Source: Flavobacterium sp. AED (GTDB taxonomy: Bacteria; Bacteroidota; Bacteroidia; Flavobacteriales; Flavobacteriaceae). From it: a stretch of 64,000 nucleotides of DNA. A program made the position numbers and the translations under genes. This document shows, piece after piece, positions 25,199 to 35,720 of the stretch (within the stretch, counting starts at the first letter, position 1; each line of letters starts with the position of its first letter). The notes under the pieces were generated by a model that did not search any database, was not told the DNA's origin, and saw nothing but the letters and a program-made list of their open reading frames with translations. The stretch spans positions 62,001-126,000 of the forward strand of contig NZ_JSYM01000005.1 of NCBI RefSeq assembly GCF_000812945.1. Direction: 5' to 3'.

Positions 25199-27259
25199 AT
25201 GCCAGAAAATATACAACCACCAGTTGCCAAAATAATCCCTGAAAAATTAGAGAAGTTTGATGACGTGAGAATCGATAATTACTTCTGGTTGAATGATAGA
25301 GAAAATCCTGAGGTTATTGATTACCTGAATAAAGAGAATGAGTATTACCATAAAATGACTGATCATACTAAGGGTTTTCAAAAGGAATTATTCGAAGAAA
25401 TGAAGACTAGAATCAAGGAAGATGATGAATCGGTTCCTTATTTATACAATGGATATTACTACATCACCCGTTTTGAAACAGGAAAAGATTATCCTATTTA
25501 TTCCCGAAAAAAGGAAAGCCTTTCGGCAAAAGAAGAAATCATGTTTGATTGTAATGAGTTGGCTAAAGGTCAATCGTATTTTCAATTAGGCGGTTTGAGT
25601 ATTAGTCCTGATAATAAATTAGCTGTTTTTAGTACCGATACAATTGGAAGAAGAATTTATAATATTCAAGTTAAAAGTTTAGAAACCAATGAAATTTTAG
25701 AAGATAAAATAGAAAAAGTTACCGGAACTGCTGTTTGGGCAAATGACAATCACACCATTTTTTATTCTTCGCAAGATGAAGTTACACTGCGTTCTGATAA
25801 AGTTTTCAAACATAAATTAGGCTCAAAACAAGCGGATGATGTTTTAGTTTATTTTGAAAAAGACGATACCTATAATGTTGAAGTTGCAAAATCTAAATCT
25901 AGAAAATACTTAGCAATTGAGTCTGGAAGTACACTTACAACAGAATATCGAATATTAAATGCAGATACTCCGGACGGAAAATTTGAAATCTTTCAGAAAC
26001 GAATCAGAGGAGTTGAATATAGCATTAATCACTACAAGGACAGTTTTTATATTTTGACCAATAAAGATAAAGCGGAAAATTTCAAATTGATGAAAACGCT
26101 GGAAACCGCTACATCACATGAAAATTGGATAGAAGTTATTGCGCATCGCGAAGATGTTTTATTAGAAGATATCGAAATTTTTGCTAATTATTTGGTAGTT
26201 GAAGAACGTTCGAATGGTTTGAACAAAATCAGAATTATGCCTTGGGGTGGGGAAGGGGAATATTATTTGCCTTTCGAAAGCGAAACCTATACTGCTTACA
26301 GCACAACCAATGTAGATTTTGAAACAGAAATTTTGCGTTATGGCTACCAATCCATGACAACTCCCTCTTCTATTATTGATTTCAATATGCGAACCCAAGC
26401 AAAAGAGATTAAAAAGGAGCAACAGGTTCTTGGCGGCAAATTCGATAAAAATAATTATAAAGAAGAACGCGTTTGGGCTGCAGCCAAAGATGGTACCAAA
26501 ATTCCAATTTCGATGGTGTACAGAAAAGAGTTGAAAAAAGACGGGAATAATCCATTATTGCAATATGCTTATGGTTCTTATGGACATTCTATGGATGCCA
26601 CTTTCTCTTCGACACGATTAACGTTATTGGATAGAGGATTTATATTTGCGATAGCGCACATTCGTGGTGGTGAAGATTTAGGAAGACAATGGTATGAAGA
26701 TGGAAAATTATTAAAAAAGAAAAATACGTTTACTGATTTTATCGATTGTTCTAAGTTTCTAATTGACCAGAAATACACTTCGCCAGAACATTTATATGCC
26801 GAAGGAGGTTCTGCCGGAGGATTGCTAATGGGAGTTGTGGTGAATTTAGCACCTGAATTGTATCATGGTATAATTGCTCAAGTGCCTTTTGTTGATGTGA
26901 TTACAACAATGCTGGATGATAGTATTCCGCTTACCACTGGTGAGTATGACGAATGGGGAAATCCAAATAAAAAGAAATATTACCAATATATGTTGTCTTA
27001 TTCTCCTTACGATAATGTAAAAAAGCAAAATTACCCTAATATGTATGTATCTACCGGACTCCATGACTCACAAGTTCAATATTGGGAGCCTGCAAAATGG
27101 GTTGCGAAATTGAGAGACATGAAAACGGATAAAAATGTCTTATATCTTGATACTAACATGGATGCAGGTCACGGAGGAGCATCTGGGAGGTTTGAAGCCT
27201 TAAAGGAATTAGCAAAAGAATTTAGTTTTTTATTAGATTTAGAGAAAATTAAAAAGTAA
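25199..27259 (+). CDS. ptrB: Prolyl oligopeptidase-family serine peptidase, oligopeptidase B type
   Basis: The 686-residue protein has the S9A architecture: an N-terminal region and seven-bladed propeller (about 70-410), then an alpha/beta-hydrolase domain. The catalytic triad is S538 (GGSAGG), D623 (HDSQVQYWEP) and H658 (DAGHGG). RGGEDLGRQWYEDGK near 490-504 is typical of oligopeptidase B. It has no signal peptide, so it acts in the cytosol on short peptides, classically after basic residues. It stands alone. The assignment to the B type rather than the prolyl oligopeptidase type rests on the RGGxxLGRxWYExGK segment. Confidence 0.88.
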   Translation: MPENIQPPVAKIIPEKLEKFDDVRIDNYFWLNDRENPEVIDYLNKENEYYHKMTDHTKGFQKELFEEMKTRIKEDDESVPYLYNGYYYITRFETGKDYPIYSRKKESLSAKEEIMFDCNELAKGQSYFQLGGLSISPDNKLAVFSTDTIGRRIYNIQVKSLETNEILEDKIEKVTGTAVWANDNHTIFYSSQDEVTLRSDKVFKHKLGSKQADDVLVYFEKDDTYNVEVAKSKSRKYLAIESGSTLTTEYRILNADTPDGKFEIFQKRIRGVEYSINHYKDSFYILTNKDKAENFKLMKTLETATSHENWIEVIAHREDVLLEDIEIFANYLVVEERSNGLNKIRIMPWGGEGEYYLPFESETYTAYSTTNVDFETEILRYGYQSMTTPSSIIDFNMRTQAKEIKKEQQVLGGKFDKNNYKEERVWAAAKDGTKIPISMVYRKELKKDGNNPLLQYAYGSYGHSMDATFSSTRLTLLDRGFIFAIAHIRGGEDLGRQWYEDGKLLKKKNTFTDFIDCSKFLIDQKYTSPEHLYAEGGSAGGLLMGVVVNLAPELYHGIIAQVPFVDVITTMLDDSIPLTTGEYDEWGNPNKKKYYQYMLSYSPYDNVKKQNYPNMYVSTGLHDSQVQYWEPAKWVAKLRDMKTDKNVLYLDTNMDAGHGGASGRFEALKELAKEFSFLLDLEKIKK

Positions 27260-27330
27260 TTAGATTTTTTTTGTTAAATTTGCAACGTTCGGGGTTAAAT
27301 TAAAAATTCTCCTCGACTAACTATTTTTTT

Positions 27331-28371
27331 ATGAAAGAAGAAATAAACGCTTATAATAATGTTTTAGAATTAATAGGTAACACTCCACTTATTAAGCTAA
27401 ATAAAGTCACCGAAGAATTAGATGGTAATTTTTACGCAAAGGTAGAAGCTTTTAATCCAGGACATTCTTCTAAAGATAGAATAGCATTATATATAATCGA
27501 AGAAGCTGAAAAAAGAGGGATTTTATCTCCTGGTGACACCATCATCGAAACTACATCCGGGAATACTGGTTTTAGTTTAGCCATGGTAAGCATCATTAAA
27601 GGCTACAACTGTATTCTTGCCGTAAGTTCTAAATCATCTAAAGACAAAATAGACATGCTACGCAGTTTAGGAGCAAAAGTTTATGTTTGTCCGGCACATG
27701 TCTCCGCTGATGATGAACGTTCATATTATAATGTTGCTAAACGTTTGCATGAAGAAACGAAAGGTTCTGTTTATATCAATCAATATTTCAATCAATTGAA
27801 TATTGATGCACATTATAAATCTACAGGTCCTGAAATTTGGAAACAAACAAATGGTAAAATTACTCATCTTATCGCTTGTAGCGGAACAGGAGGAACCATT
27901 TCCGGAACAGCAAAATACTTAAAAGAACAAAATCCTAACATTAGAATTCTTGGAGTTGATGCTTTTGGTTCGGTATTAAAAAAATACCATGAGACCAGAG
28001 AATTCGATAACGATGAAATTTATCCCTATAGAATTGAAGGTTTAGGTAAAAACTTAATTCCATCTGCAACTGATTTTGATCTTATTGATAAATTCATGAA
28101 AGTTACTGATGAAGAAAGTGCGCATTCTGCCAGAGAGATTACCAGAAAAGAAGGTTTATTTGTAGGATATACATCCGGAGCAGTTTTACAAGCAATAAAA
28201 CAATATGCTGACGAAGGTGAATTTGATGAAAATAGTAATGTAATTGCAATATTCCCAGATCATGGTTCTCGTTACATGAGTAAAGTGTTTAGCGATGACT
28301 GGATGAATGAACAAGGTTTCTTTGACAGTATTAATGAAGAAGAAGCCCAAAAAATTGAATTTATAAAATAA
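27331..28371 (+). CDS. PLP-dependent cysteine synthase/cystathionine beta-synthase family enzyme
   Basis: The 346-residue fold-type II PLP enzyme has the Schiff-base K48 in NPGHSSKDR, the substrate loop TTSGNTG near 71-77 and the phosphate-binding loop GTGGTIS near 187-193. It corresponds to the core of cysteine synthase A or cystathionine beta-synthase without the C-terminal CBS pair. Condensation of O-acetylserine with sulfide, or of serine with homocysteine, is the likely reaction. Its IGNTPL N-terminal block is typical. A TAAATTTG -7 element at 27275-27282 precedes it. A terminator at 28405-28438 follows. Confidence 0.85.
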   Translation: MKEEINAYNNVLELIGNTPLIKLNKVTEELDGNFYAKVEAFNPGHSSKDRIALYIIEEAEKRGILSPGDTIIETTSGNTGFSLAMVSIIKGYNCILAVSSKSSKDKIDMLRSLGAKVYVCPAHVSADDERSYYNVAKRLHEETKGSVYINQYFNQLNIDAHYKSTGPEIWKQTNGKITHLIACSGTGGTISGTAKYLKEQNPNIRILGVDAFGSVLKKYHETREFDNDEIYPYRIEGLGKNLIPSATDFDLIDKFMKVTDEESAHSAREITRKEGLFVGYTSGAVLQAIKQYADEGEFDENSNVIAIFPDHGSRYMSKVFSDDWMNEQGFFDSINEEEAQKIEFIK

Positions 28372-28404
28372 GTACTGAGATTTTAGAATCAAGTATTAAG
28401 ATTG

Positions 28405-28438
28405 AAAACTCCATCAGCTTTAAGTTGATGGAGTTTTT
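28405..28438 (+). terminator. Terminator of the PLP-enzyme gene
   Basis: AAAACTCCATCA (28405-28416) pairs perfectly with TGATGGAGTTTT (28426-28437), followed by T. It lies 33 bases after the stop. Confidence 0.88.
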
Positions 28439-28510
28439 GGTTTTAATGAGCTTGTTTAAACATATAGTTTTATTTCTTTTTTATCTGATAAACTGTAGGT
28501 ATTAAAAACA

Positions 28511-28537
28511 AAAAAACTCTGGATTTCTCCAGAGTTT
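28511..28537 (-). terminator. Terminator of yebC
   Basis: AAACTCTGGA (28514-28523) pairs with TCCAGAGTTT (28528-28537) over a TTTC loop. On the minus strand a T-tract (plus-strand A-run, 28508-28516) follows. It lies 33 bases after the yebC stop. Confidence 0.85.
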
Positions 28538-28570
28538 AAAAACTGCAATCTTAAAACTGCAATTTGATAG

Positions 28571-29284
28571 CTATTCTTCTTCCATAGTATGATACACGTT
28601 CATCACGTCATCATCTTCTTCTAGTTTTTCAATTAGTTTTTCTACATCGGCTACTTCAGCTTCAGATAGTTTTTTAGTTATTTGAGGGATTCTTTCAAAC
28701 CCAGAAGAAAGAATTTCTAATCCTCTGTTTTCTAATTCTTTTTGAATGGTTCCAAAACTTCCAAACGGCGCATAAATTAAAATACCGTCTTCATCTTCAA
28801 AAACTTCTTCTGCGCCAAAATCGATTAATTCTAATTCTAATTCTTCAGGGTCAATTCCGTTTGCTGGAATTCTAAAGTTACAGGTATGGTCAAACATAAA
28901 TTCAACAGAACCTTGTGTTCCCATTGCACCGTTACATTTGTTAAAATAACTTCTAACATTAGCGACAGTTCTGTTATTATTATCTGTAGCCGTTTCAACT
29001 AGGATTGCAATTCCATGAGGTGCATACCCTTCAAATAAAACTTCTTTATAGTTAGCGGTGTCTTTATCTGTTGCTTTTTTGATAGCACGTTCTACATTTT
29101 CTTTTGGCATATTGACTGCCTTGGAATTCTGGATAACTGCTCTTAATCTTGAGTTGGCATCAGGATTTGGGCCACCTTCCTTTACAGCCATTACAATATC
29201 TTTACCAATTCTGGTAAATGCTTTGGCCATTGCTGACCAACGTTTCATTTTTCTTCCTTTTCTGAACTCAAACGCTCTTCCCAT
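28571..29284 (-). CDS. yebC: YebC/PmpR-family regulator
   Basis: The 237-residue protein shows the typical N-terminus MGRAFEFRKGRKMKRWSAMA, the YEGYAPHG-type block (FEGYAPHGIAILVETATDNN) near 84-104, and the C-terminal acidic EEDDDVMNVYHTMEEE. Members of this family were first called DNA-binding regulators, and several work at the ribosome to relieve stalling at proline-rich motifs. Which applies here is unknown. It is cytosolic and transcribed alone, with its own terminator. Confidence 0.92.
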   Translation of the reverse strand: MGRAFEFRKGRKMKRWSAMAKAFTRIGKDIVMAVKEGGPNPDANSRLRAVIQNSKAVNMPKENVERAIKKATDKDTANYKEVLFEGYAPHGIAILVETATDNNNRTVANVRSYFNKCNGAMGTQGSVEFMFDHTCNFRIPANGIDPEELELELIDFGAEEVFEDEDGILIYAPFGSFGTIQKELENRGLEILSSGFERIPQITKKLSEAEVADVEKLIEKLEEDDDVMNVYHTMEEE

Positions 29285-29385
29285 TGCTAGTTTATTATTT
29301 TGAACTGCAAAAATACAGTTATTCCTTATTTTACCAAAATCAAATTAAATTCTTTTATCGAATTAAATAAATTAGTAGTATTATT

Positions 29386-31416
29386 TTATTTTAAAGTATT
29401 AAAATCTTCAATTATTGTGATTGCTTCATTCAAATAGTGGTTCTTTTTTAACGCATTCAACTGAAATTGATTGTTGGTTTCTTCTGATGGATGAATGGCT
29501 AGAAGTAATTTATTTAAATTCGAATTATAGACATTCAAATTAATACTTCCAGAATCAAATGAATTGATTTCTTCCCATAAATTGGTAATTTCATTCTGCT
29601 CTTCAAAAACGGTATCAATTGTCAATGGTATTGCTTTCTTCGGTTGGTTTACCAAATCATCAATCCTTTTATTTATTTTTTTTATATCATTAAAATAGGG
29701 ATTATTAATGATTCTGAGTTTGCTTTTTTCTGATACTTTTTGAATCAATTTATTTTTTACATAAGGTTTGAATTTAATAAAAGTATCAATACTTTCATTC
29801 TTAAAAGCTGTTGGATAGCTGCTTTCCTTTTGTAAAATTGTTTCATAGATTTCGGGTGTTTGTACATTTGGTGAAACTCCTATACTTTGATGGCTTTTGC
29901 CTGTTATTCTGAAAAATTTATTGATAGTTACTTTTACAAAATTTTCATTATCATTTTCTTCTAATGGAACGATGGTTTGCATGGTCGCTTTACCTAAAGT
30001 AGTACTGCCTATCAATAACGCACGATTGTAATCTTGAAGGATGGATGCGAAAAATTCACTTGCAGACGCTGAATTTCCATTGACCAAAATAACAATTGGA
30101 TCTTTATAAATCATTCCTTTATAAGGATCGTTAATGATTGTTTTTGTTTTTTTGTTATCAATGACTATTGATATTGGACCGTTATCGATAAACATTCCAG
30201 CTAATTTTACAGCTTCTTCCATTGATCCACCGCCATTATCGACTAAATCAATAACTAATCCTTTGATATTGTCTTTTTGTAATTTGGCGACTTCTTTGGC
30301 AACATCCTGTGCGCAACCTTTACCACTGTTGCCTTCTAAATCAGCATAAAAACTAGGAATTTTTATATATCCTATTTTGATGTCTTTCTCAACAATAAAA
30401 CTGTAAACAGTGTTTTCTTCGTCTTTTATTACTTCTTTTTTTACAAGTACTTCAAAGCTTTTTCCGGAATTGCGTCGAAGTGTTAATATGATATTTTTGT
30501 TGGTTTCTGAGAGAATCATGTTGGAAATGGATTCCAGTGAAGCACAAGAAACCAGTAAAGTTTCCTTTAGGTTTGAAATCGAAACAATCTGATCTCCTTT
30601 TTTTATTTTTCCCGTTAGGAATGCGGGACCATTTGGATCTAATTCATCTACAATAATTTCACTTTTTTCATTTAGACTTACATTCAGTCCTAATGATAAA
30701 TGTTCTTTTGATAATGAAGCTACAAAACTGGATTTGGAATCATCACTAAAATAAGCGGTATGTGGGTCGAAATAACTGCAAAAATGATTGTATAGACTTT
30801 CGGCTAAGTTGGATTCATTTTGTAATATGCTATTTATTCTGCAAAGTTCATTTTGAATTATAGTGTTTTTCGAATGCATGGCCAATGCATTAAAATTGAT
30901 TTTAATAGAATCTAGATTTTTACTTACCTGAGCGATATCATCCAAAATTTCATATCGAATTTTTTTTCTCCAAACTTTCTCAACTTGTTTTTCTACTAAA
31001 TAGATTGGGAATGCTTTTTTATAAAACCGAATCGTGTCTTTCCCTTCGTAGTCGATTGTTTCTTTATCGATTTTTTCTAAAATATTCTTATTTCTTAAAA
31101 GATCCTTTTTGTAAACGGAAGAGATATCGGTTAGAAAAGTACAATCTTTATCTTTGATGAGATTGTCAATATTCAAACGGTATTTTTGAGATAAAATATC
31201 ATATTCTGATTTCAGAAAAATATTTCTTGAAGGATCAAGTTGGTCAATAAAGCTATCAAAAACAAAAACCGATAAACTGTCGTCTACCGGTTTTGGATTA
31301 ATATGTTCGCGCTGAATTAACGCATTTATTTTAGAAAGTATTTCACAAGTTTTGACATCATTTTGACCAAATAGTGAAAATGTAGTCAAGAATAATACGA
31401 ATGAAATTTTTTTCAT
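29386..31416 (-). CDS. Prc-type carboxy-terminal protease (S41)
   Basis: The 676-residue protein has a signal peptide (1-17, cleaved after SLFGQ), a long helical N-terminal domain, a PDZ domain near 240-320 (LDPNGPAFLTGKIKKGDQIVS) and an S41 core. The serine-lysine dyad is complete: the middle Ser of SASASE, then Lys in GKATMQ 25 residues later, the same spacing as Ser430 and Lys455 of E. coli Prc. VIDLVDNGGGSMEEA is the preceding core strand. It should cleave periplasmic proteins from their C-termini. gcvT ends seven bases upstream, so the two are co-transcribed with gcvT first. Confidence 0.9.
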   Translation of the reverse strand: MKKISFVLFLTTFSLFGQNDVKTCEILSKINALIQREHINPKPVDDSLSVFVFDSFIDQLDPSRNIFLKSEYDILSQKYRLNIDNLIKDKDCTFLTDISSVYKKDLLRNKNILEKIDKETIDYEGKDTIRFYKKAFPIYLVEKQVEKVWRKKIRYEILDDIAQVSKNLDSIKINFNALAMHSKNTIIQNELCRINSILQNESNLAESLYNHFCSYFDPHTAYFSDDSKSSFVASLSKEHLSLGLNVSLNEKSEIIVDELDPNGPAFLTGKIKKGDQIVSISNLKETLLVSCASLESISNMILSETNKNIILTLRRNSGKSFEVLVKKEVIKDEENTVYSFIVEKDIKIGYIKIPSFYADLEGNSGKGCAQDVAKEVAKLQKDNIKGLVIDLVDNGGGSMEEAVKLAGMFIDNGPISIVIDNKKTKTIINDPYKGMIYKDPIVILVNGNSASASEFFASILQDYNRALLIGSTTLGKATMQTIVPLEENDNENFVKVTINKFFRITGKSHQSIGVSPNVQTPEIYETILQKESSYPTAFKNESIDTFIKFKPYVKNKLIQKVSEKSKLRIINNPYFNDIKKINKRIDDLVNQPKKAIPLTIDTVFEEQNEITNLWEEINSFDSGSINLNVYNSNLNKLLLAIHPSEETNNQFQLNALKKNHYLNEAITIIEDFNTLK

Positions 31417-31423
31417 TTATTTT

Positions 31424-32506
31424 TTATTTCTTATAAAAAGGTAATTTTACCACTTTGGCAGGAACATCATTTTTACGTATTCTAATGAATATATCACTGT
31501 CTAAAGCACTATTCTCAGTGGTAACGTAGCCTAAACCAATTCCTTTATTCATTGATGGTGACATGGTACCCGAAGTTACAATTCCTATTGGAGTTCCTGA
31601 TGCATCAACGATTTCATAGTCATGTCTTGGTACGGCACGTTCCTGCATTTCAAAAGCGACTAATTTTTTAGAAACTCCTGCTTCTTTTTGTTTTTTAAGG
31701 TTTTCCGAATTCGTGAATTCTTTTGTGAATTTAGTGATCCATCCCAAACCAGCTTCAAGTGGAGAAGTGGTATCGTTAATGTCATTTCCGTACAAACAAA
31801 ATCCCATTTCTAATCGTAACGTATCACGAGCGGCAAGACCAATTGGTTTAATTCCAAAAGGAGCTCCAGCTTCAAAAACTTTATTCCAAATTTGTTCTAC
31901 TTCTGAATTTTTGCAATAAATCTCAAATCCTCCAGAACCAGTATATCCTGTAGCTGAAATAATTACGTTATCAATTCCTGCAAAATCACCCACTTCAAAA
32001 TGATAATAAGGAATAGCTGATAAATCCTTAGAAGTCAGTGATTGCATTGCTTCAACAGCTTTAGGACCTTGAATAGCCAATAATGAATAATCATCAGATA
32101 AGTTTTTCATTTCGACTCCTAAATCATTATGAGTAGAAATCCAATCCCAATCTTTATCAATATTTGAAGCATTTACGACTAATAAATACTGCTCCTCTTT
32201 CATTTTGTAAACAATTAAATCATCTACAATTCCGCCATCATTGTTTGGTAAACAAGAGTATTGTGCTCTTCCAATGGTCAAAGTTGATGCGTCATTAGAA
32301 GTTACTTTTTGAATTAAAGCTAATGCATCTGGTCCGGTAAGCAAGAATTCACCCATGTGAGAAACATCAAAAACACCCACGGCATTTCGAACCGTTTCAT
32401 GTTCAGCATTCACACCTTCATATAAAATAGGCATATTGTATCCGGCAAACGGAAGCATTTTCGCTCCCAAACTCTCGTGTATGTGCGTAAGCGCAGTGTT
32501 TTTCAT
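31424..32506 (-). CDS. gcvT: Aminomethyltransferase (glycine cleavage T protein)
   Basis: The 360-residue enzyme is the T protein of the glycine cleavage system. It moves the aminomethyl carbon to tetrahydrofolate. Motifs seen are [16 protein letters not shown] at 14-29, [18 protein letters not shown] near 46-63, and the [11 protein letters not shown] block near 196-206. GcvP and GcvH are not in the window. Length is normal and the protein is cytosolic. It is the first gene of a pair with the Prc-type protease (seven-base gap). The upstream region has no recognisable glycine riboswitch. Confidence 0.95.
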   Translation of the reverse strand: MKNTALTHIHESLGAKMLPFAGYNMPILYEGVNAEHETVRNAVGVFDVSHMGEFLLTGPDALALIQKVTSNDASTLTIGRAQYSCLPNNDGGIVDDLIVYKMKEEQYLLVVNASNIDKDWDWISTHNDLGVEMKNLSDDYSLLAIQGPKAVEAMQSLTSKDLSAIPYYHFEVGDFAGIDNVIISATGYTGSGGFEIYCKNSEVEQIWNKVFEAGAPFGIKPIGLAARDTLRLEMGFCLYGNDINDTTSPLEAGLGWITKFTKEFTNSENLKKQKEAGVSKKLVAFEMQERAVPRHDYEIVDASGTPIGIVTSGTMSPSMNKGIGLGYVTTENSALDSDIFIRIRKNDVPAKVVKLPFYKK

Positions 32507-32663
32507 TGTTGTTTTGTATAGAATTTCAAGTGGCTAATTTATTGATTTTATTTCGGGTGACAAAGGCGTAAAGAAGCAAAATTTAAAGTTTCAAACGTTT
32601 TCGAAATAACAAGCTGAACAATTTTTTTAAAATAATTTTTAGGATTTAATCCAATGAAGTTAG

Positions 32664-32706
32664 GAAGCTATTTCCTGTTATTCATTACAGTCTTTTCCTT
32701 TTTAAT
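32664..32706 (-). repeat. Half copy (3' part) of the dispersed hairpin repeat
   Basis: Read on the minus strand, the last bases are AACAGGAAATAGCTTCC, the same ending as copy 3 (AGCAGGAAATAGCTTC). Before that lies an A/G-rich stretch in the place of the hairpin's 3' arm. The 5' half and a complementary arm are missing. Confidence 0.45.
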
Positions 32707-32768
32707 GTTTAATTTTACAATTAATTAATTTGAGGTCTCTAATTTGCGAAAGCAAAAAATCAAGCATC

Positions 32769-33203
32769 ATGAAAAAAAAGATATTAGTTATTATAACACT
32801 ATTTTTTGTTACCATTTTCTATGGTCAAAATCAAACGGTTATTGGCAAATGGAAAACGATTGATGACGAAACCGGGAAAGCCAAATCAATAGTGGAAATC
32901 TATGAGAAATCTGGAAAGATTTATGGTAAAGTAATTGAAATTCTCGAAGAAGAACATAGAAAAAAAGTTTGTAGCAATTGTTCAGGTGAGGATAAAAACA
33001 AGCCTATTCTTGGAATGATAGTAATAAAAGGATTAACAAAAGATGGAAATGAATATACAAGAGGTAAAATCTTAGATCCTAAAAACGGGAAACTTTATAA
33101 ATGTTACATCACTTTAGAATCAAAAGACAAACTTAAAGTCCGTGGTTTTATTGGGATTTCATTGTTTGGGCGAACACAATATTGGTACAGAGTAAAAAGT
33201 TAA
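32769..33203 (+). CDS. DUF2147 domain-containing exported protein
   Basis: Starting at the ATG at 32769, the protein has 144 residues with a signal peptide (1-19, cleaved after FYGQ) and a DUF2147 domain (about 22-142). Seen motifs are VIGKWKTIDDETGKAKSIVEIY, the CSNC pair near 67-70 and GRTQYWYRV at the end. An in-frame ATG 39 bases upstream would put polar residues before the signal peptide and is less likely. The structure of this family is lipocalin-like, but the ligand is unknown. The protein is secreted across the inner membrane and stands alone, 58 bases before priA. Confidence 0.85.
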   Translation: MKKKILVIITLFFVTIFYGQNQTVIGKWKTIDDETGKAKSIVEIYEKSGKIYGKVIEILEEEHRKKVCSNCSGEDKNKPILGMIVIKGLTKDGNEYTRGKILDPKNGKLYKCYITLESKDKLKVRGFIGISLFGRTQYWYRVKS

Positions 33204-33261
33204 TTCACATTGAATGAATTTAATATCCGTCCAAATAATAATAAACACCTAAAATCTAAAA

Positions 33262-35712
33262 ATGCATTTCGTCGAAGTAATTTTACCCCTTTCTCTTGCC
33301 AAAACCTTTACCTATAGCGTTTCTGAAGCCGAATTTAATTATATCAAGAAAGGAATGCGTGTTGCGGTGCCTTTTGGTAAAAGTAAAATTTACACGGCGC
33401 TAGTTATTGAAATTCATCAAAATGAACCCACTTTATACGAAGCCAAAGAAATTCATCAAATTCTGGATGAAAAACCCATAGTTACTGAAATCCAAATTGC
33501 ACATTGGCAATGGATTGCTTCTTATTATATGTGTGCTATTGGGGATGTGTATCGTGGCGCTATGCCAAGCGCACTTTTGCTGGAAAGCGAAACCATAATT
33601 TCTCAAAAGCAAGATTTATTTGTGGATGAAAGTCTGCTTTCGGATGATGAATACCTGGTTTATCAAGCCTTACAACAGCAAAGTTCGCTAAAAGTTCAAG
33701 ACATTATAGCTATTTTAAACAAGAAAAATATATTTCCTGTTATTCAAAAATTGATTGACAAAAATATATTAGTGCTTGAGGAAGAAATTTCAGAAAGTTA
33801 CAAACCAAAGTTAGTTCGTTACGTGCGTTTGCATTCTAAATATGATTCGAATGCAGGTTTGGGTGAATTGTTAGAAACTTTGAAAAGTGCTAATAAACAA
33901 AAGGAAATTGTCCTGAGTTATTTTCAATTGAGCGCTACCGAAAAAAAGCCTATAACCGTTAAAAAATTGGTTGAAGCTGCTAATTCCTCTTCGGCAATTA
34001 TAAAAGCATTAATTGAAAAAGAAATATTTGAGGATTATTTTCTTCAGGAAGACCGAGTAAATTTTAATGGAAAAATAAGAGAAGATCAATTGCAATTAAG
34101 TCAAGCGCAGCAAACTGCTTTTGAAGAAATTAAAGATTGTTTTACTCAAAAAGAAGTCTGTTTGCTACATGGTGTAACTTCCAGTGGAAAAACTGAAATT
34201 TATATTAAACTTATCGAAGAATATCTGCAAACGGGAAAACAAGTATTGTATTTATTGCCCGAAATAGCTTTGACGACACAATTGGTGGGAAGATTGAGAA
34301 CTTATTTTGGAAATAAAGTAGCGGTTTTTCATTCGAAATATAACAATAATGAACGTATCGAGGTTTGGAATCAAGTTTTGGCAAATTCTGAGAAAGCACA
34401 AGTAGTAATAGGAGCGCGATCCGCTTTGTTTTTGCCCTTTCATAATTTAGGATTTATAATTGTAGATGAGGAGCACGAGCAAACTTTCAAACAAGTAGAT
34501 CCTGCGCCTCGTTATCATGCACGTGATGCTGCGGTGGTTTTGGCTCATTCGCATAAAGCAAAAGTTTTATTAGGTTCGGCTACACCAAGTATTGAAACAT
34601 ATTTTAATGCAAAATCAGAAAAATATGGTTTAGTCGAAATTTGGAAGCGATTTGGAAATGTAATGATGCCAAACATTGAATTGGTGGATTTAAAAGACAA
34701 ATACTTTCGCAAAAAAATGACAGGGCATTTCAGTGATGTTTTAATTGAAGAAATCAATATCGCACTTTCATTAGGCGAACAAGTGATTTTATTTCAAAAC
34801 AGAAGAGGGTATTCTCCTATTATAGAATGTATCACTTGTGGTAATGTTCCTCAATGTCAGCAATGCGATGTGAGTTTGACCTATCATAAACATAAAAACC
34901 AGTTGCGTTGCCATTATTGTGGGTATACAATGGCAAAACCTACGCATTGTCATTCGTGTTCCAGTGTTGATTTGACTACAAAAGGCTTTGGAACCGAACA
35001 AATAGAGCAAGAACTGATTTCTATTTTTCCAAATTCAAAAATAGGAAGAATGGATCAAGACACTACGCGGGGAAAATTTGGTTTTGAGAAAATTATCGAT
35101 AGTTTCAAGAATAGAGAAATTGATATTTTAGTTGGAACGCAAATGCTTGCCAAAGGATTGGATTTTGACAATGTAAGTTTGGTAGGAATCATGAATGCGG
35201 ATAATATGTTGTATCATCCTGATTTTAGGGCATTCGAAAGAAGTTTTCAAATGATGACTCAAGTTGCAGGTCGCGCGGGGCGTTCAGAGAAACAAGGGAA
35301 AGTTATTATTCAAACGTACAATCCCAATCACAATACAATACAACAGGTAACCAATAATGATTATCTGGGAATGTATAAGGAGCAATTGTATGACAGGCAA
35401 ATCTATAAATATCCTCCTTATTTCAGAATCATAAAACTGACATTGAAACAACGCGATTTTGATAAACTAAAGGAAGGTGCCATGTGGTTGTATCAAGTTA
35501 TGAGTCAGAATCTTGCTATGCCGGTATTAGGTCCTGAGGAGCCAGCTATAAATAGAATTAGAAATGAATACATACGAACGATTGTAATTAAAATTCCACA
35601 AAACACGTCAATAGTAAACACAAAAAAAACTATCCAAAAGATATTGAATAGTTTTGAGGCTGTTGCTCAATACAGAGCTATAAAAGTTACGCTAAACGTC
35701 GATTTTTATTAA
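33262..35712 (+). CDS. priA: Primosomal protein N' (replication restart helicase PriA)
   Basis: The 816-residue helicase has the N-terminal 3' DNA-binding domain (1-100), then the SF2 motor. Walker A is GVTSSGKTE at 304-312 and Walker B is DEEH at 402-405. A zinc-binding insert with eight cysteines follows near 522-575 (CITCGNVPQCQQC and onward), then helicase motifs in GTQMLAKGLDF and QVAGRAGR. It reloads the replisome at stalled forks. Length is slightly long for the family but every motif is present. Its stop lies eight bases from the stop of the convergent LytTR gene, with no terminator between. Confidence 0.97.
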   Translation: MHFVEVILPLSLAKTFTYSVSEAEFNYIKKGMRVAVPFGKSKIYTALVIEIHQNEPTLYEAKEIHQILDEKPIVTEIQIAHWQWIASYYMCAIGDVYRGAMPSALLLESETIISQKQDLFVDESLLSDDEYLVYQALQQQSSLKVQDIIAILNKKNIFPVIQKLIDKNILVLEEEISESYKPKLVRYVRLHSKYDSNAGLGELLETLKSANKQKEIVLSYFQLSATEKKPITVKKLVEAANSSSAIIKALIEKEIFEDYFLQEDRVNFNGKIREDQLQLSQAQQTAFEEIKDCFTQKEVCLLHGVTSSGKTEIYIKLIEEYLQTGKQVLYLLPEIALTTQLVGRLRTYFGNKVAVFHSKYNNNERIEVWNQVLANSEKAQVVIGARSALFLPFHNLGFIIVDEEHEQTFKQVDPAPRYHARDAAVVLAHSHKAKVLLGSATPSIETYFNAKSEKYGLVEIWKRFGNVMMPNIELVDLKDKYFRKKMTGHFSDVLIEEINIALSLGEQVILFQNRRGYSPIIECITCGNVPQCQQCDVSLTYHKHKNQLRCHYCGYTMAKPTHCHSCSSVDLTTKGFGTEQIEQELISIFPNSKIGRMDQDTTRGKFGFEKIIDSFKNREIDILVGTQMLAKGLDFDNVSLVGIMNADNMLYHPDFRAFERSFQMMTQVAGRAGRSEKQGKVIIQTYNPNHNTIQQVTNNDYLGMYKEQLYDRQIYKYPPYFRIIKLTLKQRDFDKLKEGAMWLYQVMSQNLAMPVLGPEEPAINRIRNEYIRTIVIKIPQNTSIVNTKKTIQKILNSFEAVAQYRAIKVTLNVDFY

Positions 35713-35720
35713 AAGTAATT

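Noticed and set aside
32507..32768. Possible glycine riboswitch before gcvT
   Set aside because: I looked for the conserved aptamer blocks in the upstream region and saw none; the segment holds only a half copy of the dispersed repeat and AT-rich text.
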